Origin: Actinomycetes bacterium
Lineage (GTDB): Bacteria > Actinomycetota > Actinomycetes > Actinomycetales > Microbacteriaceae
Assembly (NCBI GenBank): GCA_023450335.1
Contig: JAEXHA010000164.1
Coordinates: 1 to 37,306 of the forward strand
Direction of reading: 5' to 3'
Length of the DNA: 37,306 bases
Part shown: piece after piece, positions 8,146 to 17,175 of the stretch
How the letters are laid out: the number at the start of each line of letters is the position of its first letter
How positions within the stretch are numbered: position 1 is the first letter of the stretch
Notes under the pieces: model-generated
Databases searched by the model: none
Told to the model about the DNA's origin: nothing
What the model saw: the letters and a program-made list of their open reading frames with translations, nothing else
Position numbers and translations under genes: made by a program

Positions 8146-8891
8146 CAGGCAGACGCTCCTTCTGCGACGGGGGCCTCGCTGCGGGGGCCACGACGACGGT
8201 CGCCGCGGTCGCGGGAAGGCTTCTGGTTGGCCTGCTCGCGCGCGAGCTCCTTGTTGGTGAGGTCGCCCTTGTAGATCCAGACCTTCACGCCGATGCGGCC
8301 GAAGGTGGTCTTGGCCTCGTAGAAGCCGTAGTCGATGTTCGCGCGCAGCGTGTGCAGCGGCACACGACCCTCGCGGTAGAACTCCGACCGGCTCATCTCG
8401 GCGCCGCCGAGACGGCCCGACACCTGGATGCGGACACCCTTGGCGCCGGCGCGCTGCGCGCCCTGCAGACCCTTGCGCATCGCGCGGCGGAACGCCACAC
8501 GAGCAGCGAGCTGCTCGGCGATGCCCTGCGCGACCAGCTGAGCGTCGGCCTCGGGGTTCTTGACCTCGAGGATGTTCAGCTGGATCTGCTTGCCGGTCAG
8601 CTTCTCGAGGTCGGCGCGGATACGCTCGGCCTCGGCGCCGCGGCGACCGATGACGATGCCCGGACGGGCGGTGTGGATGTCGACGCGGACGCGGTCACGC
8701 GTGCGCTCGATCTCGATGCGGCTCACGCCGGCGCGGTCGAGGTTCGACCGCAGCATGTTGCGGATCTTGATGTCCTCGGCCACGTAGTCGGCGTAACGCT
8801 GGCCGGGCTTGGTGGAGTCCGAGAACCAACGCGACACGTGGTCCGTGGTGATGCCGAGGCGGAAGCCGTAGGGGCTGACTTTCTGTCCCAT
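8145..8891 (-). CDS. rpsC: 30S ribosomal protein S3
   Basis: Lines the mRNA entry tunnel and has helicase-related Arg/Lys residues. The 248-aa product begins MGQKVSPYGFRLGITTDHVS and carries a type II KH domain with the loop VIGRRGAE (residues 80-87). The C-terminal S3 domain (RAGAKGVRIQVSGRLGGAEM) is followed by an Arg/Asp-rich tail of about 35 residues. The ATG at 8891 overlaps the rplV stop by one base. Confidence 0.97.
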
Positions 8892-9283
8892 TACTTGCTC
8901 GCCTTCTTGTTGCTCGTGGCAGCCTCGGCGACCTCGGGGGTCGCGAGCTGAACCGTGATGTGGCTCGTGCGCTTCTTGATCTGGAACGCGCGACCCTGGG
9001 CACGGGGCTGGAAACGCTTGAGCGTCGTGCCCTCGTCCACGTACGCGTTCTTCACGTACAGGTCCGCCTCGTCCAGGTACTCGCCGTCCTTGTCCGCGGT
9101 GACGCGGGCGTTGGCGACAGCCGACGCGACGAGCTTGTAGATCGGCTCGCTGGCACCCTGGGGCGCGAACTTCAGGATGGCCAGGGCCTCCTGAGCCTGC
9201 TTGCCCTTGATGAGCGCGACGACACGACGAGCCTTCTGAGGGGTCACGCGAATGTGCTTCACGCGTGCGATGGATTCGACCAT
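8891..9283 (-). CDS. rplV: 50S ribosomal protein L22
   Basis: Its long beta-hairpin lines the nascent-chain exit tunnel, where macrolide-resistance changes arise in other species. The 130-aa product begins MVESIARVKHIRVTPQKARR and has the hairpin region DEGTTLKRFQPRAQGRAFQIKK (residues 83-104), ending with an Ala/Lys-rich tail. The frame is open upstream to 9358, but the ATG at 9283 is preceded by GGAGGAGGA at good spacing and matches the family start. A 40-base gap separates it from rpsS. Confidence 0.96.
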   Translation of the reverse strand: MVESIARVKHIRVTPQKARRVVALIKGKQAQEALAILKFAPQGASEPIYKLVASAVANARVTADKDGEYLDEADLYVKNAYVDEGTTLKRFQPRAQGRAFQIKKRTSHITVQLATPEVAEAATSNKKASK

Positions 9284-9323
9284 GTGTGCTCCTCCTCCTT
9301 CTCTGCTTCTGAGCGCCCCCGCG

Positions 9324-9605
9324 TCAGCGGCGGCGGCCCTTCTTGTCGTCCTTCTCATGGCCGCGGAAGGTGCGGGTGGGCGCGAACTCGCCCAGCTTGT
9401 GACCGACCATGGTCTCGGACACGAACACGGGGATGTGCTTGCGTCCGTCGTGCACGGCGATCGTGTGACCCAGCATGGCCGGGATGATCATCGAGCGACG
9501 GGACCAGGTCTTGATGACGTTCTTGGTGCCGGCTTCGTTCTGGGCGACCACCTTGCGAAGCAGGTGCTCGTCGACGAAGGGGCCCTTCTTAAGGCTGCGA
9601 GGCAT
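9324..9605 (-). CDS. rpsS: 30S ribosomal protein S19
   Basis: Head protein of the small subunit that contacts S13 and the A-site finger. The 93-aa product has the usual length. It begins MPRSLKKGPFVDEHLLRKV and includes SRRSMIIPAMLGHTIAVHDG (residues 35-54) and MVGHKLGEFAPTRTFRGH. The ATG at 9605 lies 13 bases after rplB, with GGAGAGGAAG-like purines upstream. Confidence 0.97.
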   Translation of the reverse strand: MPRSLKKGPFVDEHLLRKVVAQNEAGTKNVIKTWSRRSMIIPAMLGHTIAVHDGRKHIPVFVSETMVGHKLGEFAPTRTFRGHEKDDKKGRRR

Positions 9606-9618
9606 CTTCCTCTCCTAC

Positions 9619-10458
<840 letters not shown>

Positions 10459-10481
10459 GTTCTAGTCCTCTATCCCAGCTG

Positions 10482-10781
10482 TCAGCCGACGGCCGTGAAG
10501 ATGTCGATGGTGCCCGACTTCAGGGTCACGATGGCGCGCTTGGTGTCCTTGCGCTTGCCGGTGCCGAAGCGGGTGCGGCGGGCCTTGCCCGGGCGGTTGA
10601 GCGTGTTCACCGCGGCGACCTTGACGCCGAAGATCTTCTCGATGGCGAGCTTGATCTCGGTCTTGGTCGCGCGGGGGTCCACGAGGAACGTGTACTTGCC
10701 CTCGTCGATGAGCCCGTAGCTCTTCTCGGAGACGACCGGCTTGAGGATGATGTCGCGCGGGTCCTTGTTCACGGCGGTCAT
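10482..10781 (-). CDS. rplW: 50S ribosomal protein L23
   Basis: Exit-tunnel rim protein and main docking point for trigger factor and SRP. The 99-aa product contains DIILKPVVSEKSYGL near the start, YTFLVDPRATKTEIKLAIEK (residues 30-49) and the end KKAIVTLKSG-like strand. The ATG at 10781 overlaps the rplD stop by four bases (ATGA). Confidence 0.96.
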   Translation of the reverse strand: MTAVNKDPRDIILKPVVSEKSYGLIDEGKYTFLVDPRATKTEIKLAIEKIFGVKVAAVNTLNRPGKARRTRFGTGKRKDTKRAIVTLKSGTIDIFTAVG

Positions 10782-11443
10782 GCCGAGACCTCCTCGGTCT
10801 TGCCGGCCTTCGCCGCCACGAAGGCGTCGTAGGCGGCCTTGGTGAAGACGATGTCGTCCGAGACGAGAACGTCGTAGGCGTTGAGCTGGTCGAACGTCAG
10901 CACGTGCACGTAGGCGAGGTTGCGGACGGACTTGACCGTGAGCTCGTCGCCACGCTCGATGACGACGAGGACGTTCTTCTGCGTCGGGGCGAGCGTGGCC
11001 AGGACCGCAGCGGCGGCCTTGGTCGACGGAGCACCCTCGATGCCGAACGAGTCGACGATGTGCAGGCGGCCACCGCGAGCGCGGTCACTGAGCGCGCCCA
11101 GCAGGGCGGCGGCGACCATCTTCTTGGGGGTGCGCTGCGCGTAGTCACGCGGCTTCGGGCCGTGGACGATGCCACCGCCGGTCATCTGCGGCGCCCGGAT
11201 CGAACCCTGACGGGCGTTACCGGTGCCCTTCTGCTTGAAGGGCTTGCGGCCGGCGCCCGAGACCTCACCGCGACGCTTGGTCGAGTGGGTGCCCTGGCGA
11301 GCCGCCGCGAGCTGCGCGACGACGACCTGGTGGATCAGCGGAATGTTCGTCTTGACGTCGAAGATGGCGGCGGGCAGCTCCACAGAGCCGGCCTTCTTGC
11401 CGTCGGCCTTCACGACGTCGAGCGCGAGAGTCGAGTCAGCCAT
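10778..11443 (-). CDS. rplD: 50S ribosomal protein L4
   Basis: Large-subunit protein whose loop reaches the exit tunnel; in E. coli it also controls the S10 operon through the mRNA leader. The 221-aa product has the loop region STKRRGEVSGAGRKPFKQKG (residues 53-72), GNARQGSIRAPQMTGGG and YAQRTPKKM. The ATG at 11443 lies 2 bases after rplC. Whether L4 acts on the long leader seen upstream of rpsJ is unknown here. Confidence 0.97.
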   Translation of the reverse strand: MADSTLALDVVKADGKKAGSVELPAAIFDVKTNIPLIHQVVVAQLAAARQGTHSTKRRGEVSGAGRKPFKQKGTGNARQGSIRAPQMTGGGIVHGPKPRDYAQRTPKKMVAAALLGALSDRARGGRLHIVDSFGIEGAPSTKAAAAVLATLAPTQKNVLVVIERGDELTVKSVRNLAYVHVLTFDQLNAYDVLVSDDIVFTKAAYDAFVAAKAGKTEEVSA

Positions 11444-11445
11444 GA

Positions 11446-12105
11446 TCAGGCACCCTTCACTGCGTTGCGGACGTAGACGATGCGGCCGCGCGCACCGGGG
11501 ACGGCGCCCTTGACGAGCAGCAGACCCTTCTCGGCGTCGACGGCGTGCACCGTGAGGTTGAGGACGGTCACGCGCTCGCCACCCATACGGCCGGCCATGC
11601 GCATGCCCTTGAAGACGCGGCCCGGGGTCGCCGAGGCGCCGATCGAGCCGGGCTTGCGGTGGTTGCGGTGTGCACCGTGCGAAGCCGAAACGCCCTGGAA
11701 GTTGTGGCGCTTCATGACACCCGCGGTGCCCTTGCCCTTGCTGGTGCCGACGACGTCGACCAGCTGGCCTGCCTCGAACGTGCCCTCAGCGGTGAGCTCC
11801 TGACCGAGTGAGTAGTCAGCAGCGTCCGCCGTGCGGATCTCGGTGAGGTGGCGACGCGGGGTCACACCGGCGGCCTCGAAGTGGGCCGTGGCCGGCTTGT
11901 TGACCTTGCGGGGATCGATCTGCCCGTAGGCGATCTGGACCGCGTTGTAGCCGTCCTTCTCGGGCGTGCGAACCTGGGTGACCACGTTCGGCGCGACCTC
12001 GATGACGGTGACGGGAACGAGCTTGCCGTTCTCGTCCCAGACCTGGGTCATGCCGAGCTTGGTACCCAGCAGGCCCTTGGAAACCTTGGAGTTGATGTCA
12101 GCCAT
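11446..12105 (-). CDS. rplC: 50S ribosomal protein L3
   Basis: Assembly-initiating 23S rRNA-binding protein whose loop reaches the peptidyl transferase centre. The 219-aa product contains KGLLGTKLGMTQVWDENG (residues 9-26), NFQGVSASHGAHRNHRKPGS and the loop ATPGRVFKGMRMAGRMGGER. The frame is open upstream to 12276, inside rpsJ; the ATG at 12105, 8 bases after the rpsJ stop, is the family start. Confidence 0.97.
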   Translation of the reverse strand: MADINSKVSKGLLGTKLGMTQVWDENGKLVPVTVIEVAPNVVTQVRTPEKDGYNAVQIAYGQIDPRKVNKPATAHFEAAGVTPRRHLTEIRTADAADYSLGQELTAEGTFEAGQLVDVVGTSKGKGTAGVMKRHNFQGVSASHGAHRNHRKPGSIGASATPGRVFKGMRMAGRMGGERVTVLNLTVHAVDAEKGLLLVKGAVPGARGRIVYVRNAVKGA

Positions 12106-12113
12106 GTCGAACC

Positions 12114-12422
12114 TCAGAGCTTGATCTCGATGTTGACGTCGGCCGGCAGGTCCAGGCGCATGAGCGAGTCGACCGCCTTGGGGGTCGGGTCGATGATGTC
12201 GATCAGGCGCTTGTGGGTGCGCATCTCGAAGTGCTCGCGGCTGTCCTTGTACTTGTGGGGCGACCGGATGACGCACACGACGTTCTTCTCGGTCGGAAGG
12301 GGCACGGGGCCCACAACCGTGGCACCGGCACGGGTCACGGTGTCGACGATTTTGCGCGCCGACGTGTCGATGACCTCGTGGTCATACGACTTCAGGCGAA
12401 TGCGGATCTTCTGTCCCGCCAT
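12114..12422 (-). CDS. rpsJ: 30S ribosomal protein S10
   Basis: Small-subunit head protein; in other bacteria it is also the NusE transcription antitermination factor. The 102-aa product begins MAGQKIRIRLKSYDHEVID and contains GPVPLPTEKNVVCVIRSPHK and DSREHFEMRTHKRLIDI. It is the first gene of the S10 operon, about 320 nt downstream of a predicted promoter. The frame is open upstream to 12920, but only the ATG at 12422 gives the family's length. Confidence 0.97.
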   Translation of the reverse strand: MAGQKIRIRLKSYDHEVIDTSARKIVDTVTRAGATVVGPVPLPTEKNVVCVIRSPHKYKDSREHFEMRTHKRLIDIIDPTPKAVDSLMRLDLPADVNIEIKL

Positions 12423-12745
12423 TGTCTGCTCACTCTCTTTCTCGCGTCTTACCTCACGGGCATTGGACGCACGGGGCGCTTGCGCGCCGGGCACTTGTTC
12501 ATCACCGGAGTGACGGATGCTGCACCGCTGTTCTGATGTCAATCCGCGGGGCCTGCCCGCGGCATCCACTCCCCTGTCGCACGCACGCGCGCGGACCCGG
12601 TTTCCCGAGAGGTGTGGGGTGGATGTGGCGTTCTGCTGCCCGCGGCCTAGGACCCTGCACCCGGCTCCGTGAGGAGGGGCGCCGCCTATGCACTGCCCTG
12701 GCAGTGATTCCGGCGCACGCGCATGCGCTGCCGAAAATGTGGAAC
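12423..12745 (-). promoter_or_regulatory. Long structured leader of the S10 operon
   Basis: This gene-free stretch is about 320 nt of predicted 5' untranslated RNA before rpsJ. It holds three perfect short hairpins: CACTGC/GCAGTG at 12691-12706, CCGCGGG/CCCGCGG at 12544-12562, and a UCCG-tetraloop stem at about 12500-12515. Such a long leader fits cis-regulation of the operon, as by L4 in E. coli, but no known leader family was recognised. A tiny frame of 17 codons (12502-12449) lies in it without a clear ribosome binding site. Confidence 0.55.
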
Positions 12746-12751
12746 CTGAAT

Positions 12752-12780
12752 AGTCTACGTGTCGCCCGGGCGTGTCGCAA
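12752..12780 (-). promoter_or_regulatory. Predicted promoter of the S10 operon
   Basis: On the minus strand, TTGCGA (12780-12775) and TAGACT (12757-12752) are separated by exactly 17 bases. This is a good vegetative sigma promoter for an actinobacterium. Transcription would start near 12745. A terminator hairpin lies directly upstream, and a tandem repeat covers the -35 region. Confidence 0.7.
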
Positions 12781-12796
12781 ACCCGGGCGTGTCGCA
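12765..12796 (-). repeat. Tandem 15-bp repeat at the S10 promoter
   Basis: The minus-strand 15-mer TGCGACACGCCCGGG occurs twice, at 12796-12782 and 12779-12765, with a 17-base period. A third CGACACG lies at 12764-12758. The copies cover and flank the -35 hexamer and spacer, so they could be an activator or repressor site, or a duplicated -35 region. Confidence 0.6.
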
Positions 12797-12829
12797 TTCG
12801 GCGTATCCTCAGCCGCCGTGAGACGCGCG

Positions 12830-12859
12830 AAGGGGTGGATGCCGTGGCATCCACCCCTT
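12830..12859 (-). terminator. Intrinsic terminator before the S10 promoter
   Basis: A perfect 14-bp inverted repeat (AAGGGGTGGATGCC / GGCATCCACCCCTT) lies 20 bases after the stop of the small gene at 12880. It is flanked by further GC-rich complementary bases. The T-tract is only TT, but the stem is very strong. It would end transcription from the polysaccharide locus and insulate the S10 promoter. Confidence 0.75.
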
Positions 12860-12879
12860 GGGCGCGCGCAGCGCCGCGA

Positions 12880-13095
12880 TCACTCGTTGCCGATGGCCCC
12901 GTCGATCTTGTCGCGGACACCGTCGACGTGCTCGTCGACGCTGTCGGGTGCGACCTTCTTGACGAAGTCCGCGGCGGTGTCGAGCACGTTGTCGCTGATG
13001 CCCTCGGCCTGCTCGGACTTGAGAGCGTCGTCGATCTTGTCCTTGTTCTGTTCGAGGAACTCTTTGCCCTGGTTCACGATGTCGTCGATACCCAT
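12880..13095 (-). CDS. MT0933-like (Rv0909-type) antitoxin family protein
   Basis: Small acidic 71-aa protein resembling the actinobacterial MT0933/Rv0909 family, which has been named an antitoxin family. Visible signs are MGIDDIVNQGKEFLEQNKDK, the segment DDALKSEQAEGISDNVLDTA (residues 22-41) and a repeated amphipathic helix pattern ending in DKIDGAIGNE. The ATG at 13095 was chosen because AGGAG lies 7 bases before it; the frame is open upstream to 13134 without such a site. No toxin gene is adjacent, so a toxin-antitoxin role is doubtful; a stress-related small protein is equally possible. It is last before the terminator. Confidence 0.75.
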   Translation of the reverse strand: MGIDDIVNQGKEFLEQNKDKIDDALKSEQAEGISDNVLDTAADFVKKVAPDSVDEHVDGVRDKIDGAIGNE

Positions 13096-13203
13096 GCCTG
13101 CACTCCTGACTCGCCCGGTGGGCGTCGGTGTCATTGTGGCGCGCGCCGCGGTCCGCTCACAAGAGCCGAAGGCGGCTCGCCGCGCCGGCGGAGAGTCAGG
13201 CGG

Positions 13204-13695
13204 TCAGACCTCGGTGCGGGCGAACTCGTGACGTTCGATCACGCGATCGTCGCGCTGTGCGACGAGGGCCCGCAGCACCAGCGCGAGCAGGACCCCGATG
13301 GTGGCGCCGACCGAGTTGGCGATCACGTCATGCACCGACGCGTAACGCTCGGCGAGGACGACCGACTGGACCAGTTCGATGAGCCCCGACAGCGCGGGCC
13401 CGAGCAGGACCATGACCGCCCACCACGTCATCGGAAGCGCGAGCCCGAACAGGATGCCGAGGGGGACGAACAGCGCGACGTTCGCGCTGAACTCGATGAA
13501 GGCGTAGTCGATGAACCCGGGAACCCCGCGCTCATGCAACTCGGCGATGACCCGGTCGAGCAGGCCCGCCACCGGACGGTCGATCGGACTGGGCCAGAAG
13601 ACCACGAACGCGACGAAGCCGCCGTAGCCGACGGCGAGCAGCCAGACGAGGAAATGACGGGGTCCGCTGGTGCGGGGCGGGCGCTGTGCTGGCAT
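13204..13695 (-). CDS. VanZ-like family membrane protein
   Basis: A 163-aa polytopic membrane protein with four hydrophobic segments (about residues 14-34, 69-87, 90-109 and 128-146). The family hallmarks are FSANVALFVPLGILFG (68-83) and ELVQSVVLAERYASVHDVIANSVGATIG (106-133), with the conserved Glu, Arg and Asp-Asn. VanZ gives low-level teicoplanin resistance in enterococci, but most family members are uncharacterised and often lie near envelope genes. The gene lies 34 bases after the sugar transferase and is probably in the same operon. Its exact role is unknown. Confidence 0.85.
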   Translation of the reverse strand: MPAQRPPRTSGPRHFLVWLLAVGYGGFVAFVVFWPSPIDRPVAGLLDRVIAELHERGVPGFIDYAFIEFSANVALFVPLGILFGLALPMTWWAVMVLLGPALSGLIELVQSVVLAERYASVHDVIANSVGATIGVLLALVLRALVAQRDDRVIERHEFARTEV

Positions 13696-13729
13696 CCGTC
13701 GATCCTACGGAACGCATGCGCCGTTCCCG

Positions 13730-15256
13730 TCAATGCGCCCCGGCACCGGGGGCCAGCACAGCCCGCAGCGTGCGGAACAGGATCTGGATGTCCTGGGTGA
13801 AGGACCAGTTCTCGACGTAGTACAGGTCGAGCCGCAACGCGTCCTCCCACGAGAGCGCGGATCGCCCGCTGACCTGCCATAGCCCACTCATGCCGGGCTT
13901 GACGAGCATCCGCCGGCGCGCTGCCTCGTCGTACAGGGCGACCTCGGCTTCGCGCTGGGGACGCGGACCCACCAGGCTCATGCGTCCCGTGAAGACGTTG
14001 AGCAACTGCGGAAGCTCGTCGATCGAGTGTTTGCGGATGAACCTGCCGACGGTGGTGATGCGCGGATCGTCGTTGACCTTGAACAGTGGACGATCACTCG
14101 TGCCCTGCAGGTCGAGAAGGCTGGCAAGTTGATCATCGGCGTCAGCGACCATGGACCGGAACTTGAGCATGCCGAACTCACGCCCCCGGCGACCGATGCG
14201 CACCTGCCGGTAGATCACGGGGCCCTCCGATTCGATTCGGATCGCGAGCGCCGTCGCGAGCATGACCGGCGACAGCATGACGATCAGCAGGGTCGAACAA
14301 AAGATGTCGAACGCGCGCTTTCCGAAGCGCTTGGCTCCTTCGAGGCGTGGAAACTCCACGTGCACGAGCGGCAGTCCCGCGGCCGGGCGGGTGTGGATGC
14401 GCGGACCGGCCACATCGGTGAGCGCCGGCGCGACCACCAGGTTGCCGTCTCGGTCGGCGACGTCCCAACCGAGACGGCGGGTTGCTTCGGGGCCGAGGTC
14501 GTCGGCGCCGGCGATGATGATCGTGTCGGCATCGGCCGCGTCCATCGCGTGGACGACATGCGCGAACCCGCCTACGACGGGAACGCTCTTGATCATCGTC
14601 CCGACTTTGCCGGTGCTGATCACGCCGACGATGTCGAAGCCCGATCCGGGTTCGCGGCGGATCGAGTTGATCACGTGGGCGGCCTTCAGCGGCTCACCGA
14701 GTACCAGGGCGCGGTAGACATACTTCGCGTTGCGCTGCTGGCCGCGCAGCCACTGCCGCCATACCCAGCGCGTGAACACGAGCGCCACCATGCCCAGTGG
14801 CATCGCCACCAGGAAGAGCGTCCGCGCGACATCCATGCGGAGGAAGAACGCGAGTGAGACACAGAAGGCGAACACGCCGATGGTCGCGTTGACGATCCGA
14901 CGGTACTCATGGATGCCGTTGCCCACGATGTGTCGCTCACGAGTGTCGGCGACGCTCAGGCCTACCAGCCAGACGACGGCGACGAACAGGAGCGCCACCC
15001 AGTACGGCACATGGAAACCGCCCGGCCACGACACCTCGACCGTGCCGGGTGGGAGCACCAGCAGTCGGAAGGCGGCCATCGTCGCGATGATGACGACAGT
15101 GTCGCCATAGACGAGCCAGCCGGCATAGCGGGCCGGCCAATCGCGAGAGGTGCGCCGGGCGGGGACGACGGCGGCCGCGCGCCGCGCGCGCTTGTCGGCC
15201 TTTCGTCCACCCCCGTGGTCCACCGCGCGCCTACGCCCCGCGACACTGTCCAGCAC
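13730..15256 (-). CDS. Polyprenyl-phosphate glycosyl-1-phosphate transferase (initiating sugar transferase)
   Basis: Transfers a sugar-1-phosphate from a nucleotide sugar to undecaprenyl/decaprenyl phosphate, the first step of glycan assembly at the cytoplasmic membrane. The 508-aa product resembles the WbaP/WcaJ class. It has a basic N-terminus, four hydrophobic helices (about 47-66, 84-101, 125-138, 145-162), a nucleotide-binding-like middle domain (180-300), then a fifth membrane segment (RAFDIFCSTLLIVMLSPVML). The catalytic domain has KFRSM (365-369), DPRITTVGRFIRKHSIDELP (397-416), LVGPRPQ and KPGMSGLWQVSGRS. It starts at GTG 15256 with AAAGGA upstream. The sugar (Glc or Gal) cannot be told. 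Confidence 0.93.
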   Translation of the reverse strand: MLDSVAGRRRAVDHGGGRKADKRARRAAAVVPARRTSRDWPARYAGWLVYGDTVVIIATMAAFRLLVLPPGTVEVSWPGGFHVPYWVALLFVAVVWLVGLSVADTRERHIVGNGIHEYRRIVNATIGVFAFCVSLAFFLRMDVARTLFLVAMPLGMVALVFTRWVWRQWLRGQQRNAKYVYRALVLGEPLKAAHVINSIRREPGSGFDIVGVISTGKVGTMIKSVPVVGGFAHVVHAMDAADADTIIIAGADDLGPEATRRLGWDVADRDGNLVVAPALTDVAGPRIHTRPAAGLPLVHVEFPRLEGAKRFGKRAFDIFCSTLLIVMLSPVMLATALAIRIESEGPVIYRQVRIGRRGREFGMLKFRSMVADADDQLASLLDLQGTSDRPLFKVNDDPRITTVGRFIRKHSIDELPQLLNVFTGRMSLVGPRPQREAEVALYDEAARRRMLVKPGMSGLWQVSGRSALSWEDALRLDLYYVENWSFTQDIQILFRTLRAVLAPGAGAH

Positions 15257-15332
15257 AACCGTCCTTTCGCTCCCCGCACGCGCTCGGCGCGCACAGGTTA
15301 CAGGGTAATGCCGGTCCCGGCGGATTTCTGTG

Positions 15333-17165
15333 TCATCCGTCCGCCGGATTCTGAGCGCAGGTATCGGAGACGGTCACCTTCGTCGCACGCACCATCGGGG
15401 TGGTGCGCACCTCGAGCGGTGCGGACGCCTGCGCGGCCGTGAAGGTGGCCGTGACCGTCACCGTCTCGCCGGGGGTGATGCGCATCTGGAACGGAGCGAC
15501 CACCCGTCCGAGATCGACATTGCCCTGACGGAAAGGCTCTACCCATTCACCGTCGGCTTCCACACTCGCCACCTCGAAGCCGGGCGGGGCGTACATGAAG
15601 ACCTGCGTGCTGAAGAAGCGGCTGCCGTTGCGGAAGCTCTGAACATATCTCGGCAGCGCATCCGCCTCTTTTTGCGTGATGTCCAGCTTCAACGTGGCCG
15701 TCGCGGTCAAGGTGGCGGCACCGGCTGAGCACGTCATGGTGGTGTCCACCGCGGTGTTCATGTAGTAGTCGATCTTCGATGCCGATACGTCACGGAAGAA
15801 CACACCCAGCGTGGTGGCGTCGTCATTCGTCGTCGGCAGAGTGCCAGCGATGCGCCCGCTGCTCTCCAGGACCGTCTGCAGGCGGTCGTCAGCCATCCAG
15901 GCCATCACGCTGCCATGCTGAACGCTCTCGTTCAGAGCCCAGGCCATGTCCTTCAGGTCGAAGTCTCCGGATGCCACGGTCTCGAAAACCTGTGCAGCAG
16001 TCGCGGCGAAGAACTCATCCGTGGCCTCGGCGCCGTGAGGGGTGTAGGCGTCCCACCATTCATAGACGTCGCTGAGAAGGATGTCCACGGCATTCGAGTC
16101 GTCGATCGTCACGTCATCGACCGTGATGGGCCCGGTGGCCACGAGTATGCGGGACAGCGCCACAGGGTCGATGGAGATGACGCCGTCGATCTGCGTGTCA
16201 TCGATGTCGCGGTGCCAGAACTTCACGATCATCTGGGCCGCGGTCGGCCAGTCCGGCTGAGTCGTCGACATGTTGATGCGCTTGCCCAGGGTCGATCCGT
16301 ACAGGGCGGCGGCGCCGTCGGACACCTCGAAGTCGACCGGGACCTTCTCCTCGAACGAGCCGCTGCTGGCTTGCGTCACGATCTCCAGGTCACCGGCGTC
16401 GGCACTGAGCAGCGTCTGCGAGGCCGCACTGCCGCCCAGCGGCAACGACTCGGCGTTGTTCTGGAACACCAGCAGGTAGTTCTTGGGCGAATCCGCCCCC
16501 AGCAGCGTCGGCAGAGTCTCCAGCAGCGGCTGTGTGGGCGTGAGAACCGTCGCTATCTCCTGGACCCCGTCGCGGACCATCCCGATCAGCCCCGGGGAAT
16601 CGGCGATGTCGACGAGCTCATCGGTGACGGGCTTGAGTTCGGTCGCGCCGGCCTCGATCACCGGCAGCGCGCGCTTGAGGATCTCGCCCTGACCGTCACC
16701 CTGCATCTCCAGCACCGGCATCCCGATGTCGTTGGCGATGACATCCAGCGCCTCGGCCGCAAGCCGAACGGCTCGAAGGTTCTCCCCTGCCGCGGGGACG
16801 AACTCGGCCATCCGCCAGATCGGATCGGCCGCCGCCCCCGCCGCCGATTCCGACTTGGCAGCGATGGTCTCGAAAGTCGCCGTGATGTCGCCGCCGTCGG
16901 AGGCTGTGGACAGCGCGGCCCGCGCGTCGGTCAGGTCATTCTTGACGGTGAGAACTCGGAAGGCGAGCCATACGGCCAGAGCGAGCACCACGACTGCGAC
17001 GATGCCGACGACCATCCACACCTTGCGCGCACGGCGACGGCGGTCGTCGGAGTTGGTCCTCTTGGTCTTCTCAGCCGGCCGGTTCGGCCGTTTCGCGGTC
17101 TGCTGCTGTTCCAGCGCGGCGCGCTCGGCTGCCGCGCGCGCCGCGCGGCGAGTCTCGGGTGGCAT
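15333..17165 (-). CDS. DUF4012 domain membrane protein
   Basis: The 610-aa protein has a basic cytoplasmic N-terminus (residues 1-48), one membrane helix (49-70) and a large outside domain. It matches the DUF4012 pattern: YLLVFQNNAESLPLGGS (230-246), SGSFEEKVPVDFEVSDGA, and DGVISIDPVALSRILVATGPI further on. DUF4012 proteins are common beside actinobacterial polysaccharide and sugar-transferase genes, but their function is not established. The usual NNAE-R-GG motif reads NNAESLPLGG here. It starts 10 bases after the hydrolase gene stop, so the two are co-transcribed. A scaffold or ligase role in glycan export is only a guess. Confidence 0.88.
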   Translation of the reverse strand: MPPETRRAARAAAERAALEQQQTAKRPNRPAEKTKRTNSDDRRRRARKVWMVVGIVAVVVLALAVWLAFRVLTVKNDLTDARAALSTASDGGDITATFETIAAKSESAAGAAADPIWRMAEFVPAAGENLRAVRLAAEALDVIANDIGMPVLEMQGDGQGEILKRALPVIEAGATELKPVTDELVDIADSPGLIGMVRDGVQEIATVLTPTQPLLETLPTLLGADSPKNYLLVFQNNAESLPLGGSAASQTLLSADAGDLEIVTQASSGSFEEKVPVDFEVSDGAAALYGSTLGKRINMSTTQPDWPTAAQMIVKFWHRDIDDTQIDGVISIDPVALSRILVATGPITVDDVTIDDSNAVDILLSDVYEWWDAYTPHGAEATDEFFAATAAQVFETVASGDFDLKDMAWALNESVQHGSVMAWMADDRLQTVLESSGRIAGTLPTTNDDATTLGVFFRDVSASKIDYYMNTAVDTTMTCSAGAATLTATATLKLDITQKEADALPRYVQSFRNGSRFFSTQVFMYAPPGFEVASVEADGEWVEPFRQGNVDLGRVVAPFQMRITPGETVTVTATFTAAQASAPLEVRTTPMVRATKVTVSDTCAQNPADG

Positions 17166-17175
17166 GCTCTCGATT

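Noticed and set aside
12423..12920. N-terminal extension of the rpsJ frame up to 12920
   Set aside because: It is unlike any S10 protein, crosses the predicted promoter and terminator, and the family start fits ATG 12422.
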